Below, one piece after another: positions 12,201 to 22,849 of a stretch of DNA of 64,000 nt. The stretch spans positions 42,143,834 to 42,207,833 of the forward strand of contig CM033745.1 of NCBI GenBank assembly GCA_019671005.1, read 5' to 3'. Under the pieces are notes generated by a model. The model did not search any database and was not told the origin of the DNA. It worked only from the letters and a program-made list of their open reading frames with translations. Positions within the stretch are counted from its first letter, which is position 1; each line of letters begins with the position of its first letter. A program made the position numbers and the translations under genes. Origin of the DNA: Hibiscus mutabilis (taxonomy: Eukaryota > Streptophyta > Magnoliopsida > Malvales > Malvaceae).

Positions 12201-12620
12201 TCCTAACAAGATTATATGAATGCTAGCAACTCCAATTTCTCCAAATTCAAGCTTGGATCTATGATTATAGAGCTTTCTCACTCAATCCCCTTTCTCTCTT
12301 CTTTTTTTTCTCTTACCCAGCCACAATGAGAAAGATGATGATAATTCATCAATTAATTCCTCCCTTAAATGACTAATTCATCCTTAATTATCCAATAATT
12401 AATGACATGTGTAGGGGCATTTTAGAAATGTGAGAATTTTGCATGATTCCTTTAATTTGTCACTTGTTTCGGTTTGGTCACTTATACATTACGTTACCAC
12501 TTATTCATTTATAGAATTCTAGTCCTTAATAAATAGACTTAGCACCTTACTTTCAATCAATTAGGGATTAAATGAAGGCATTGTAATAACTTCCTTTATA
12601 CTAATTTTGAGGATATTACT
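9285..12620 (-). repeat. Element A 3' LTR
   Basis: 3336 bp, matched by 17473-20706. In element orientation it starts near TAATATCCTCAAAATTAG and ends GAGTATGTTA, the terminal CA having mutated to GT. Near 10570-10630 it holds repeated TTGGCGACAGTAGGAGGG-type units. Between 9800 and 9835 an ATAC run is longer than in the other LTR. ORFs at 10356-10753 lie in LTR sequence and are not genes. No coding sequence seen. Confidence 0.9.
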
Positions 12621-12645
12621 ATTCCCTCCCTCTTAAAGAAATTCG
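12621..12645 (-). other. Element A polypurine tract
   Basis: In element orientation TTTCTTTAAGAGGGAGGGAA lies directly before the LTR start. The E family has a closely similar tract (AAGAGGGGAGAGT at 38211), so the plus-strand primer is conserved across these chromoviruses. Confidence 0.75.
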
Positions 12646-12659
12646 TACTCGAATTTACC

Positions 12660-14154
12660 TGAGGAAAATAGACGAGGGTACTATTTTCTCATCATTGCTT
12701 CAGGTTCCCAAGTGGCTTCTTTTACATTGTGGTTGTTCCATAGAATTTTCACCAATGGTACAATCTTATTACGAAGCCTCTTGACTTCTTTATCAAGTAT
12801 TTGAATTGGCTCTTCATCGTACGATAGATCAGGATTAAGTTCCACCTCATCAGGTTCTAGAACATGTGATGGATCTGATCGATATTTCCTCAAATTTGAT
12901 ACATGGAAGATGTTGTGGATTCTATTAAATTCAGCAGGGAGTGCTAGCTTGTAAGCAACTAGACCGATCTTTTCCAAGACTTCAAAGGGTCCGATGAATC
13001 GAGGGCTTAATTTACCATTCTTCCCGAATCTGAGGATTTTCCTCCAATGAGATACCTTCAAGAATATGTAATCTTCCACTCGATATTCAATGTTTCTTCT
13101 CTTGACATCGACATAAGCCTTTTGCCTATCAAAGGTCTCTTTCAGTCTACTATGAATCACCCGAACTTGATTTTTGGTTTCACGAAGCAATTTAGGTCAT
13201 AAGTCCTTGTTTTCACCCAATTCAGACCAGCATAGGGGAGTTCTACATCTCCTACCATACAATGCTTCAAATAGGGCCATTTTGATAGAAGCTTGATGGT
13301 TGTTGTTGTAGGCAAACTCGGCTAATGGTAGAGATTTCTCCCAGCCTTTACCAAAGTTGATAATGCAAGCTCGAAGCATATTTTCAAGCACTTGGATTAC
13401 CCTTTCAGATTGTCCATCAGTTTGTGGATGGAAGGCAGTGCTAAGGCTCAGCTTAGTTCCCAAAGTGTCCTCCAGAATCGAGAAGTAAAACGAGAGTCCC
13501 GATCAGATATGATAGATCTAGGAACACCGTGAAGTCTGACTACTTATTTCAAGTATAATTCAGCTAGTTGTTGGAGGCTCATGCGCATTCGAACAGGTAG
13601 AAAGTGAGCCGATTTGGTGAACCTATCAATGATCACCCAAATAACATCATTTTTCCTCAGTAATAGAGGCAATCCCGATACGAAGTCCATTGTTATACAC
13701 TCTCACTTCCATTGAGGCAATTTGATGGGTTATAAGAGTCCAATAGGTAGTTGGTGTTCAGCCTTCACCTTCTGGAAAGTGAGGCACTTCGATACAAAGT
13801 CAACAATATCGGCCTTCAATCCCGGCCACCAATAGACTTCCTTTAAGTCCCTATACATCTTGATCACTCCCGGATGTATTGAAAAATTACTACTATGTGT
13901 TTCTTGAAGCATTTCCCTCTTAAGAGTTGGAACATTGGGTACACAAACCCGATTCTTGAAGTAGAGCACACCATTCGATTGAAGTGAGAATTCAGTGCTC
14001 GGTTTAGATTCAATTTCTGTCAATATCTTCTGAAGTTCGGGATTAATTTGTTGAAGCTCTTTGATCCTCGAATTAAAATCAGATTGAACTTGAAGTTCTG
14101 CCACATATCTCTGATTCTTTAGGAGCTTAAAATGGGCATTGAAAGTAGTTGAAG
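12660..14154 (-). pseudogene. Element A integrase with C-terminal chromodomain
   Basis: Begins directly after the intron at 14155 with STTFNAHFKLL, then VAELQVQSDFNSRIKEL. Zinc region: ETHSSNFSIHPG (about 13890) and the CLTFQKVKAEH segment, where the second Cys of CxxC is Phe. Core: first Asp in TMDFVSGLP (about 13690), second in IISDRDSRF (about 13500), Glu in TDGQSERVIQVLE (about 13400), read without interruption. Stops and a shift near 13195 break it. GPFEVLEKIG and VFHVSNLRKY-type motifs lead to the chromodomain at about 12830-12690 (EEPIQILDKEVKRLRN, then ATWEPEAMMRK), which in this clade directs insertion to heterochromatin. The intact catalytic Glu motif without intron 2 contrasts with E1 and E2. 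Confidence 0.88.
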
Positions 14155-14246
14155 CTACAATTAAAGGATTTCAATTAGTGGATCTTATTATCATCTATTC
14201 AAATAGGGGGAATTAAACAATGTTGGAAATTTGTATTCTATCTTAC
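14155..14246 (-). other. Candidate spliceosomal intron 1 of element A pol (92 bp)
   Basis: On the minus strand the exon ends ...CATTCAATTG, then GTAAGATAGA...CTTTAATTGTAG, then CTTCAACTACTTTC. Splicing joins HSI-A-STTFNAHF in one frame with no stop. Without splicing, stops occur within the interval (three in a row). The position, between RNase H and integrase, and the phase (one base of the codon before the intron) are the same as in E1 (32673-32749) and E2 (57510-57585), although the internal sequences have diverged. Confidence 0.8.
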
Positions 14247-15650
14247 CAATTGAATGTTTGCGACTAAGCACATCATCCACAACATTTGCCTTGCCCGGGT
14301 GGTAATCAATGATTAGATCATAGTCTTTTAGTAGTTCCACTCATCTTCGTTGTCAAAGATTTAACTCTTTTTGAGTTAGGATGTATTTTAAACTCTGATG
14401 ATCCGTAAATAATCAACATTTCTCTCCATATAGATAATGTCTCCAGATCTTTAAAGCAAACACGACCGCAGCTAGATCCAAGTCGTGTGTTGGATAGTTC
14501 AATTCATGTGGCTTGAGTTGCCGAGAAGCATAGGCAATGACCTTGTCATCTTGCATCAATACACACCCTAAACCGAGATGGGAAGCGTCACTAAAGACTG
14601 TAAAGTCTTTTCCCAGTTCAGGTTGGATTAGAATAAGAGCTTGAGTTAGGACTTACTTCAATTGATCAAAGTTCCTTTGCTAGTCCTCAGACCATTTAAA
14701 TAGAGTATTCTTTCGAAGGAGTCGAGTCAATGGAGTAACAAGAATTGAGAACCCTTTCTCGAATCTTCGGTAATACCCGGCTAAACCGAGAAAACTCCTC
14801 ACCTCGCTAACATTTCTTGGAGGTCTCCATTCGATGATGGTTTCAATCTTCTTAGGATCAACCTTTATCCCTTCGGCCAAGATAACATGGCCCGGGAAGG
14901 ATACTTTTGAGAGCCAGAACTTGCGTTTGCTCAATTTGGCATATAGCCGATTCTCCCTCAATGTTTAGAGTACAATTCGAAGGTGATTAGCATGTTCTTA
15001 TTTGTCCTTTGAGTAGACAAGAATGTCATCAAAAAAAACAACCACGAATTTGTCCAAATAGGGTTTGAACACTCGGTTCATTAAGTCCATTAAAGCCGCT
15101 AGAGCATTGGTTAGCCCAAAGGGCATAACTAGGAACTCGTAGTGACCATAACAAGTCCTGAAAGCCGTTTTGGGTACATCTGAGTCTTGTATTCTCATCT
15201 AATAGTACCCCGATCGTAAATCGATCTTGGAGAAGACTTTGGCATCCTCGAATTGATCGAACAAGTCCTCAATCCTCGACAATGGATACTTGTTCTTGAT
15301 AGTGAGCCGGTTTAGCTGACGATAATTAATACATAGCCTCATCGACCTGTCTTTCTTTTTAACGAACAATACAAGTGCTCCCTAGGGTGAAGAGCTAGGT
15401 CGGATGAAGCCCTTGTCTTAAAGCTCTTGCAATTTTTGCTTAAGCTCTTTGAGTTCAATAAGGGCCATTTGATATGGAGCGATAGACACTGAATCACTCT
15501 CGGGTTAAACTTCAATCTCAAATTCGACTTCCCGAATAGGGGGCAATCCCGATAATTCCTCAGGAAAAACATCAGGGAAGTCAGAAACAACAGGGAATGA
15601 ACTTACCCCAAATTCAATTTCATCACTTTTAATCATAGCAACAAAGATGC
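14247..15650 (-). pseudogene. Element A reverse transcriptase and RNase H
   Basis: RT motifs in order: GFIRPSSSP (about 15400), RSMRLCINYRQLN (15345), NKYPLSRIEDLFDQ, KIDLRSGYY, DVPKTAFRTCYGHYEFLVMP (15190-15130), and the catalytic box FFDDILVYSK (about 15030). Then PGHVILAEGIKVDP, VRSFLGLAGYYRRF (14790), and RNase H with FTVFSDASHLGLG (14600), IAYASRQLKPHELNYPTHDL, FTDHQSLKYI and DYHPGKANVVDDVLSRK (14275). Many stops, several at positions that are Gln or Trp in relatives (GYY-stop-MR; QR-stop-VE). It ends at the intron donor at 14246. Confidence 0.9.
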
Positions 15651-16080
15651 TAATAGGTTTCTTATATCAAGGTAATGGATTTTTCTCCTAGACCTCGGAG
15701 AAACAATTTTCTCTTTTGGCAATCTACCCAAGCTTGATGCCTTCCTAACTAATCTAATCCCAGAATGAGATCGAATTCAACGAAAGGTAACAATAACCAG
15801 TCGGCCAGGAATAGGATGCCCTGAATAAACAAAGCGTAATCCTTACATATTTGATTTACTATTACATTATCTCCTAAAGGATTGGTAGCAATTAAGCTAC
15901 AACTGACATATTCATGCTTCAATTTAAGCTTTTCAATTAAAGAAGATCTTATGAATGAATGGGTTGGTCCCGTATCAAATAAAGCATAAACATGGTATGT
16001 ATCGAGGTAGATTGTACCTGCAATTATATCAGCAAATTCTTTATCCTCATGCCCCCGAATGTGAAAGACTCGAGCAGGTG
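15651..16080 (-). pseudogene. Element A aspartic protease
   Basis: Processes Gag-Pol. Reads ARVFHIRGHEDKEFADIIAG, then the active-site segment YALFDTGPTHSFI at about 16000-15955 with the catalytic Asp present (D-T-G), then SLIEKLKLKHEYVSCS, TNPLGDNVIVN and FDLILGLD. This is the usual chromovirus protease, fused in frame after gag. A stop separates it from gag near 16082 and others follow. Confidence 0.85.
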
Positions 16081-17326
16081 CCTAGGACTCTTGATACGTA
16101 GCATTAGACCCTTGGCCTTTGCTCTTCCCGTAGTTGCCTGAGTTAGCTTGCTTCAAACCCTTTCCCCTAGGTGAAGGAGCTTGATTCGATTTGTGAGAAA
16201 CATGAGAAGGCAACTTGTTCTCATTTGGGGGGTAATCTTTGACATAGTACGTTGTGTCTCTGCACAAGTAGCAAGTATTGGTGAGCTTTCTACAAACTCT
16301 GGTATGGTTCTTTTGACAAGTCTTGCAAGTAGGGATTTGATTCTATCTCCCGGTATTCCCGATACTATCCAAGGATACCATAGGTGTTGAGGATCTAGAC
16401 ATAGCTTGTGGCTTGGGTATATAGCTACCCTTAGAGAAATTTCCCTGATTGGAAGAATTTCCTCCATGATGCTTTTGTTTCTTGTTGTGCCAATGAGGCT
16501 TGTGATCATCCCTCGATCTTTAGTTATCTCAAGACTGATTCTCTGATCATTTTACTAAAGTCTTCATCTTGGCTTCGGTAGCTATAACTATGTTGACCAG
16601 TTCTTGAAAGTCGGTAATCCCTAAAGCAGTGAACATGGGGCCTAACTCGTCATTAAGACCGTCGATGAACATTCTACACTTATCCTCCTCTTTCTTTATG
16701 AATTTCGAGCCATATTTGCAATATATGCAGAATTCACTAACATACTACTCGATAGGCTTTCCTCATTGTTTCAAGTACAAGAACTTATGTTTGCGATCAG
16801 CAAGATACTGATCACTTATATACTTCTTTTTGAATTCTTTAAGGAAGAATTCCCAAGTGACAGCTTCTTCAGGTGCTGCCAAAGTAGTAGTTTCCCACCA
16901 ATTCAATGACTCATCGGCCAATAAAGCTACTGCACACTCTAGCTTCTGTTCATCTGAGCACTGCAGTTACTTAGACAATATTCTTGTTGTATTCTCCAAC
17001 CAGTACTCCGCTTGTTCTAGCTTATCTTCACTTGTTCTAGTGAAGGTGTAAGCTCAGTGTTGAGATAACTTATCGATAGGAGCTCTTGCCGGTTTTGCTA
17101 CCGGGGTGTCAGAAGTACTTTTTCTCATTGAGACAATTATCTGATCAAACATCTCCTTCAGACTGGAGAAGCATTCTCGTTGAATAGGATGAATCACGGG
17201 AACTTCCTGCTGAACTTGTTAAGGTTTAGCAGGCTTCTAGGGATCCTGGTTCATCCTTACACTCCCTCCCTCATTGGAGGAGCTAGTCGGGCTTTCATTA
17301 TCCTTGCCCAATCTTGTTTCATACAT
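16081..17326 (-). pseudogene. Element A gag
   Basis: Start ATG at 17324-17326 (MYETRLGKDNESPTSSNEGG). Core motifs follow: YWLENTTRIL, LNWWETTTLAAPEEAVTWEF (about 16920), FFLKEFKKKYI, FLYLKQ, KEEDKCRMFIDGL, and MFTALGITDFQELVN. The nucleocapsid part has CKTCQKNHTRVC (about 16310) followed by a decayed knuckle CYLCRDTTYYVKDYP in which His and the last Cys have become Tyr. The frame reads through several stops. ORFs given by other frames across 16153-16509 are shadows. Confidence 0.88.
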
Positions 17327-17456
17327 TCTATATATAAGGAATAAGAGAAGTCAAGCTCAAGTCACAATCAATATTCAAGTAACTCATAGGTGGCACCTAA
17401 ATGATCAATGACAATAGGCTATTCATGCAATAGACCCTAGAATCATGCAACCATAA

Positions 17457-17470
17457 GCTCTGATTACGAT
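17457..17470 (-). other. Element A primer binding site
   Basis: In element orientation ATCGTAATCAGAGC lies just after the LTR end TATGTTACA, matching the core of the tRNA-iMet site TGGTATCAGAGC with a few changes. Same class as in E1. Confidence 0.75.
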
Positions 17471-17472
17471 TC

Positions 17473-20400
17473 TGTAACATACTCTAACCACACCCTAGTA
17501 GGATTAGGTAAGTTACTACAATTTCAATCAATGATTCATTCAATTTAAGGTAGAGAATTCAATTCGTTTTAAGTCTTTCTTGGACATCAAGATACAATTT
17601 GAATAGGTGATGACTCATAATGCATTATGTTATCATAATCAAGGCCATTTAAGACTTACTTGATCTCCAAGCATCCATTCAAACTAAGTGTGAAGCCTAA
17701 TAGATAATTTTCATTCAATGTAGCTATTAAGCATAACATTAGGTGATTTACATGATTTACTTAAGTGACCTTAATCAAACATATGTGCTTACAATGTTTA
17801 TACACCATTCGGCTACTTTTATACGTGACCAAAGTGGTTCAAGTCAAAACATGTGGATTACTACATTTAATTGTTGTTAACTAGCCATTTTCAAAACATC
17901 TATTCAACAATTTCATGCATAATTCAACCATGGAAACCTAACATTCGGCTAATCAAGCAAACAAGTTCAATAAAGTTCATACATGCTCATATATATACAT
18001 ACCATACTCTTATAGATTATAGATGGGCTTAATTTATACAAACCATAACTAATTGATCATGAATACACATGTCTTAGGTGCCACCATCCTAGGAGAACTA
18101 TAACAAAATGGAAACATACTCTTTTAAGCAAAATGTGACTTGTACGAGCTTAGACTTTGGGATAGTATCCAATATCAACCTCTATCATAGAAATGAGACT
18201 TGAATAAGCAAAGCTTAGTGAGTGAGTTAAAGTTACAAGGCAAACATTACAATAAGTCTCAACTACGAACCATCAAATGGAAGGTATGGTTCATCCACCA
18301 ATAAGGAACCATTCGAACTAGGCAAACAATACTAGGTGCATTGTTTAATTTTCAATCCAATATCAATACAAGGCTAGAAGTTTATACATGCTTAAGCATC
18401 CAATTCGACTACTTTAGGCATAATATATCCTTTAATCACAATCAATGTTTCAATACACAAGTAATCTCATAAGCAATGTTCAATAGTTCATGGCATTTGA
18501 TATTTTATTTACAATCAAGTAATCTCATAAGTAGTCTTCAATCAATGCTTCAATATCCATAGTTCATGGCATTCAATTTTTCCTTTTCTATCAATCAATA
18601 CAATTCAATGTAGCAATAGGTTCAATGAACATGAGTTATTAGTTCATTTTAGGTGTAGCCTTGAGAATCGATTACTCAGTCTAGATACTCGAGTCTCCAA
18701 CCAAACTATCGCCAATAACAATAGCCAATATGGTACCAAGTACCTGGTCAAATCCCTCCTACTGTCGCCAAGGACCAATAACAATACTTCCCTCCTATTG
18801 TCGCCAATTAGGGACCAATGTCCCGGAATGAGCTCTATAGACTCTATGGCATGCCAACTATATATAAGACCGACTCGAGACCAAGGCTTACAATAGTTAT
18901 CACTTTCAATCAATTAGAAGCATGATTTAATTCAATGTGCACATTTTGTGCCAATATCCCCCTTTCATTCGAATAGGGCTCAAGCCAATACCAATATCAA
19001 TGTTTCAATATTCAATGAAGGCGTGTCAACAATATGTCATTAAACAATGAATTGAATTACTTCTATCTATAACATCATGCTTCATTTCAAGATAGTTCAA
19101 TTAGGCAATAAGCATATCATGTCAATCAATAGCAATTCAAGCGTGCTTCACAATCAAGTAACCACTCAAAAGAGCACTTACCTTGTTAATCCTCCATAGA
19201 AAGCTCGTTATACAATTTATACTTAAGAAACAATAAGAAATACAAATCATAATTAGACTTTGAGAGGTTACCACCCTCTCAAAACTTTAAACTACACTCA
19301 CAGGAATTTTTCGAGCTATTGTCGATCCCGGAATGTAATCCCTTTCCCTCTACTAGCTTACTGATCTAAGTGAGCCCCTTTTTCCTCAATTTCCACTTGA
19401 TCTAACATTCATACGATATATACTGTATTAGATACAATCCAACAACCAATTGATTCATTATGTGACTCCATACTCGAGCATTCAATTCAATACAAATATC
19501 AAGACTGTTACTGCCTGGCAGCATGTGCACTGCTTACTTAAGTGTTCATATCTTTTATTTCGTACATCATAATTTTTGAACCATTTACACCGTTATAAAG
19601 TTAACTTAATTTTCTTTCTAACCCTATAGGTCTTGTATTTTAATCCTTTGCCAATTAATACAGTTTTAGCTTAAAGACTGGGCAATTTACAATACTAGAC
19701 AGTTTGCACTATCCCTAGTGTTTCTTCTCTACAATTCATTCTACAATCCAGAATTTAGTTCTGTTTTCTCCTAATGAATATAGACATGTTAATAAAAATT
19801 TTAGCTTTAAATTCCATTTATACAATTTATGGTGCTTTTTAAAATTTACTGCCCAGAATAGAGTTTTCTGGGCAGATTACACTAGGTTAAGCTTCTAGCT
19901 TCATAATTCATCTAAACAAGATTTTAACATTATAATTCAACTTATATTCGTATTATACATGTCTAGGTCAGTCCAATTCACCTATCAATGTGATTAAAAC
20001 AGAGCATTTGAGCAATATTTTCATTTTTATTCATTAAGACATCAATTCACTAGAATTTCCAGCACCCACAATTTCAATTCACATATTAATCATCCATTCT
20101 AATCATCATCCAAAATTTCCAGCATCTAGCATAGCATTTCACCATAAATTTGGCTATTGACAACATCAATTTATCCTACTCATTCGAATGGTATATCAAT
20201 TTCATGGATTAATCAATCAATTGAACTTTTTAACTAGTTCATAGCATCAATTCACTAACCATTCATCAAATTCATGTAATTCAATCAAGAACCCTAAATC
20301 TACATGCATCATTTGAATCTATAATGCATTAAGGAAGAGATTTTATCTTCCTAACAAGATTATATGAATGCTAGCAACTTCAATTTCTCCAAATTCAAGC

Positions 20401-20706
20401 TTGAATCTATAATTATAGAGCTTTCTCACTTAATCCCCTTTCTCTCTTCTATTTTTCTCCTACGCGGCCACAGTGAGAAAGATGATGACAATTTATCAAT
20501 TAATTCCTCCCTTAAATGACTAATTCATCCTTAATTATCCACTAATTAATGACATGTGTAGGGGCATTTTAGGAATGTGAGAGTTTTGCATGCATTCCTT
20601 TAATTTGTCACTTGTTTCGGTTTGGTCACTTATAACTTTCAATCAATTAGGGATTAAATTAAGGCATTGTAATAACTTCCTTTATACTAATTTTGAGGAT
20701 ATTACA
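17473..20706 (-). repeat. Element A 5' LTR
   Basis: 3234 bp with intact plus-strand start TGTAACATAC and end GGATATTACA, so TG...CA in element orientation. Matches 9285-12620. The ORF at 18644-18913 is within LTR sequence. No genes seen. Confidence 0.92.
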
Positions 20707-21130
20707 TTAATTTTTAGGAGCATCTCTACTTTCATCCTCCTAAGCTTCTGCTTCACAGGCTCGTATCCCAATTTTATAGGAATTCGATGTACAACGATGT
20801 CAGTGTCAAGACCCGGCATATCTTGATATGACCAAGCGAAGATATCCTTTAATTCTTTCAAAAGCTCAATCAGCCTTTGTCAAGTATTGGCTGTAACAGT
20901 GGTTCCAATCTTTACCTCACGCCTTTTTCTTCGATGTCAAGGTTTAAAACTTCCAACTCTTCTTTATGGGGTAGAATCTGTTTTTCCCCTCCTTCTACCA
21001 TTCTGATTAAATCTTTGGGAAAGTCATATTCTTCATTATCAATATCATCAACTTCCTCTGAGCATAAAGGTAATTCAAAATCAACTTCAGTGTCGGCTGA
21101 GAGTCATTTAGGTCATTGATATTTGAAGAC
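20707..21130 (-). pseudogene. Element B reverse transcriptase, part 1 (upstream of insertion A)
   Basis: Starts at the exon after the intron (SSNINDLND) and runs through an acidic linker (ADTEVDFELPLCSEEVDD, then GGEKQILPHKEELEVLNLDI) to the RT opening FAWSYQDMPGLDTDIVVHRI and GYEPVKQKLRRMK at 20760-20730. It breaks off at KI, where element A begins. A frameshift lies near 21095 and a stop near 20918. The missing remainder is at 8371-9284. Confidence 0.88.
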
Positions 21131-21310
21131 CTAAAAGAAAAATGGACAGGGATATATACAAAGAAAAGAGATGAATGGAATGATTTGTTTTTTTTAGTTT
21201 TTACTTTGAGTTTTATTTATGAAAAAAGTTTGCCACACAAAATTTGTTGGAAGAAAGAGAATACATCTTTATTGAAATTCAAATTATAAAGTTTGACATA
21301 TACCTTTTAC
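21131..21310 (-). other. Ogre-type intron between protease and RT of B (180 bp)
   Basis: On the minus strand the exon ends GATCTTAT, then GTAAAAGGTATATG, and the interval closes with a pyrimidine tract ending CTTTTAG before GTCTTCAAATATC. Joining gives IRDLM-SSNINDLND in one frame, removing a stop that otherwise follows ATG directly. Ogre elements are known to carry an intron at this place, whose removal allows the pol part to be translated. Confidence 0.75.
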
Positions 21311-21770
21311 ATAAGATCCCTAATTGCCTTCGGGTCTAAAGGTAAAATGGTGGGTTCTGAGAATTACTCTGAAACTGTCTTAAAGACTACATGGATTTCT
21401 TCGGCAGTCCAGTTGTCGAGTTCAGAGCAGGGGCAAATCTTGGACAAGTATTTGTTCTCTTCTTCCTCATCCATTATATCATTAATGCTCAACTTCTCAA
21501 ATGCTTCACACAGATCATTCTTTCCTTTATCCTCCTCATCGACTTGGGTATTCGGGTCCATCAGGCCTCCAGATCTAAAGTTATGGCTCAAAGGAAGAAA
21601 TGTCATTGGCTCCCACTCAATTTCCTCCCCTTTCAGTCTTGCCTTTCTTCTCCCTTGGTGCTTCTTTATTTCTGTCTTCATCTGCCACTTGTTGGGTTTG
21701 AACCCTAATCCAAATCGATCTCTTTTTGCTGGGATTACTACAGGATACAGCCTCCCTTAGTGTCTTTTCC
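21311..21770 (-). pseudogene. Element B protease-RT linker
   Basis: Downstream of the protease. The open frame at 21681-21364 reads MKTEIKKHQGRRKARLKGEE, then EWEPMTFLPLSHNFRSGGLM, an acidic stretch, and ENKYLSKICPCSELDNWTAE. Such a basic then acidic linker is usual in Tat/Ogre polyproteins before the intron; no enzymatic domain is known to me. A stop at 21775 and frame changes separate it from the protease. Confidence 0.7.
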
Positions 21771-21774
21771 CAAA

Positions 21775-22839
21775 TCATTTCCCAATCTCAGCTCCTTTTC
21801 CAAGAGTTTGTTTAACTTGCATCTTTGCGCAGCTGGATAATTCTGGCTCAATCACCTTACCCCTTTCGGTACCAAAGGTCGCATTAACTACCTCTAATGT
21901 TCTAAAGTGACACTCGAGTGCACCCTCATCAATCTCGATAAAGGGTGCATCAGTAGTTACTGATGCAATAATTTCATCCTCTACACCTATAGTTATCAAT
22001 TGGCCATCAATCACAAATTTCAACTTCCGATGTAAGGTAGATGGGACCGCTCCTGCTGTATGGATCCATGGATGCCCAAGAAAGTAGCTATAACTGAGCC
22101 TAATATCCATAACCACAAATTCTACGTCGAAGGTTGATGGTCCAATCTGCAAGGCCACTTCAATTATTCCCAAAACATCTTTCTGTATTCCGTCAAATGC
22201 TCTTATTGTATTTTGATATGCTCTCATATGAGAACTATCTATAGGCAGTTTCTTCAGTGTTGCTAATGGCAGAACATTCAGGGCTAACCCATTATCAATA
22301 AGAATGCCCGGTAGCATATATCTCTTACATCTTGTGGAGATATGTAAAGCTTTGCACGATCCTCTTCCTTCTTCTGGTATTTCCTCATCATTGAATGAAA
22401 CAAAGTTATTAACAACAATGTTACCAACCAGAATGTCCATCTTGTCAGTTGTGATTTCCTTTGGTACGAACCTTCGGTTTAGAATATTCAACAAGGCCTC
22501 ACGGTGGCCATCAGAACTTAACAGCAAAGATAACATAGAGATTCGAGCCGATAGTTTATGAAGTTGCTCCACCACGCTGTATTCATTGTGCTTAAGGATC
22601 TTCAGAAATTCTTGAGCCTCTGACTCTTTCACTAGCTCATGGTATACCAGTGGCTTTTCCTTAAAGAAATTGCTATCATCTTCTTTCTCAGGCTCTTCAG
22701 CATCCTTTCTTTGTGATGCATCTCTATCTTCTGCTATCAGCTGGGAATAGAGCCTTCCACTTCTCGTAAAATGGCTCACTTCGTTAATTGGGTCATCTTT
22801 TATCTTTTCTTCAACAAGTGATTCTTTTGGGGCTACCAC
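21775..22839 (-). pseudogene. Element B aspartic protease region
   Basis: A 354-residue open stretch, the longest in the window. The retropepsin core is at about residues 175-270: active-site segment ILIDNGLALNVLPL (about 22290) with catalytic Asp, RAFDGIQKDVLGIIEVAL, VEFVVMDIRLSYSYFLGHPW and AGAVPSTLHRKLKFV. Relatives read DNGSALN; here Ser is Leu. Before the core lie KEITTDKMDILVGNIV and a low-complexity acidic region near the start. Although open, it is out of step with flanking gag and linker because of stops and shifts, so I call it a pseudogene. Confidence 0.85.
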
Positions 22840-22849
22840 AGTGCAAGCT

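Larger units (their letters stand above)
9285..20706 (-). mobile_element. A: chromovirus (Tekay/Del-like) nested in the RT gene of B
   Basis: 11.4 kb minus-strand element. From the right: 5' LTR 17473-20706, primer site 17457-17470, gag, protease, RT, RNase H, intron, integrase, chromodomain, polypurine tract, 3' LTR 9285-12620. It splits the RT of B exactly between KI and RDEVKK. Flanking five bases read CTGAT on the left and TTAAT on the right of the plus strand, which fit one original duplication with two C-to-T type changes. LTRs agree by eye at roughly 90-95 percent. Its LTR shares sequence blocks with solo LTR F. Confidence 0.9.

Noticed and set aside
21293..21760. 155-codon plus-strand ORF
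   Set aside because: Antisense shadow of the B protease-RT linker, whose minus-strand reading has family motifs.
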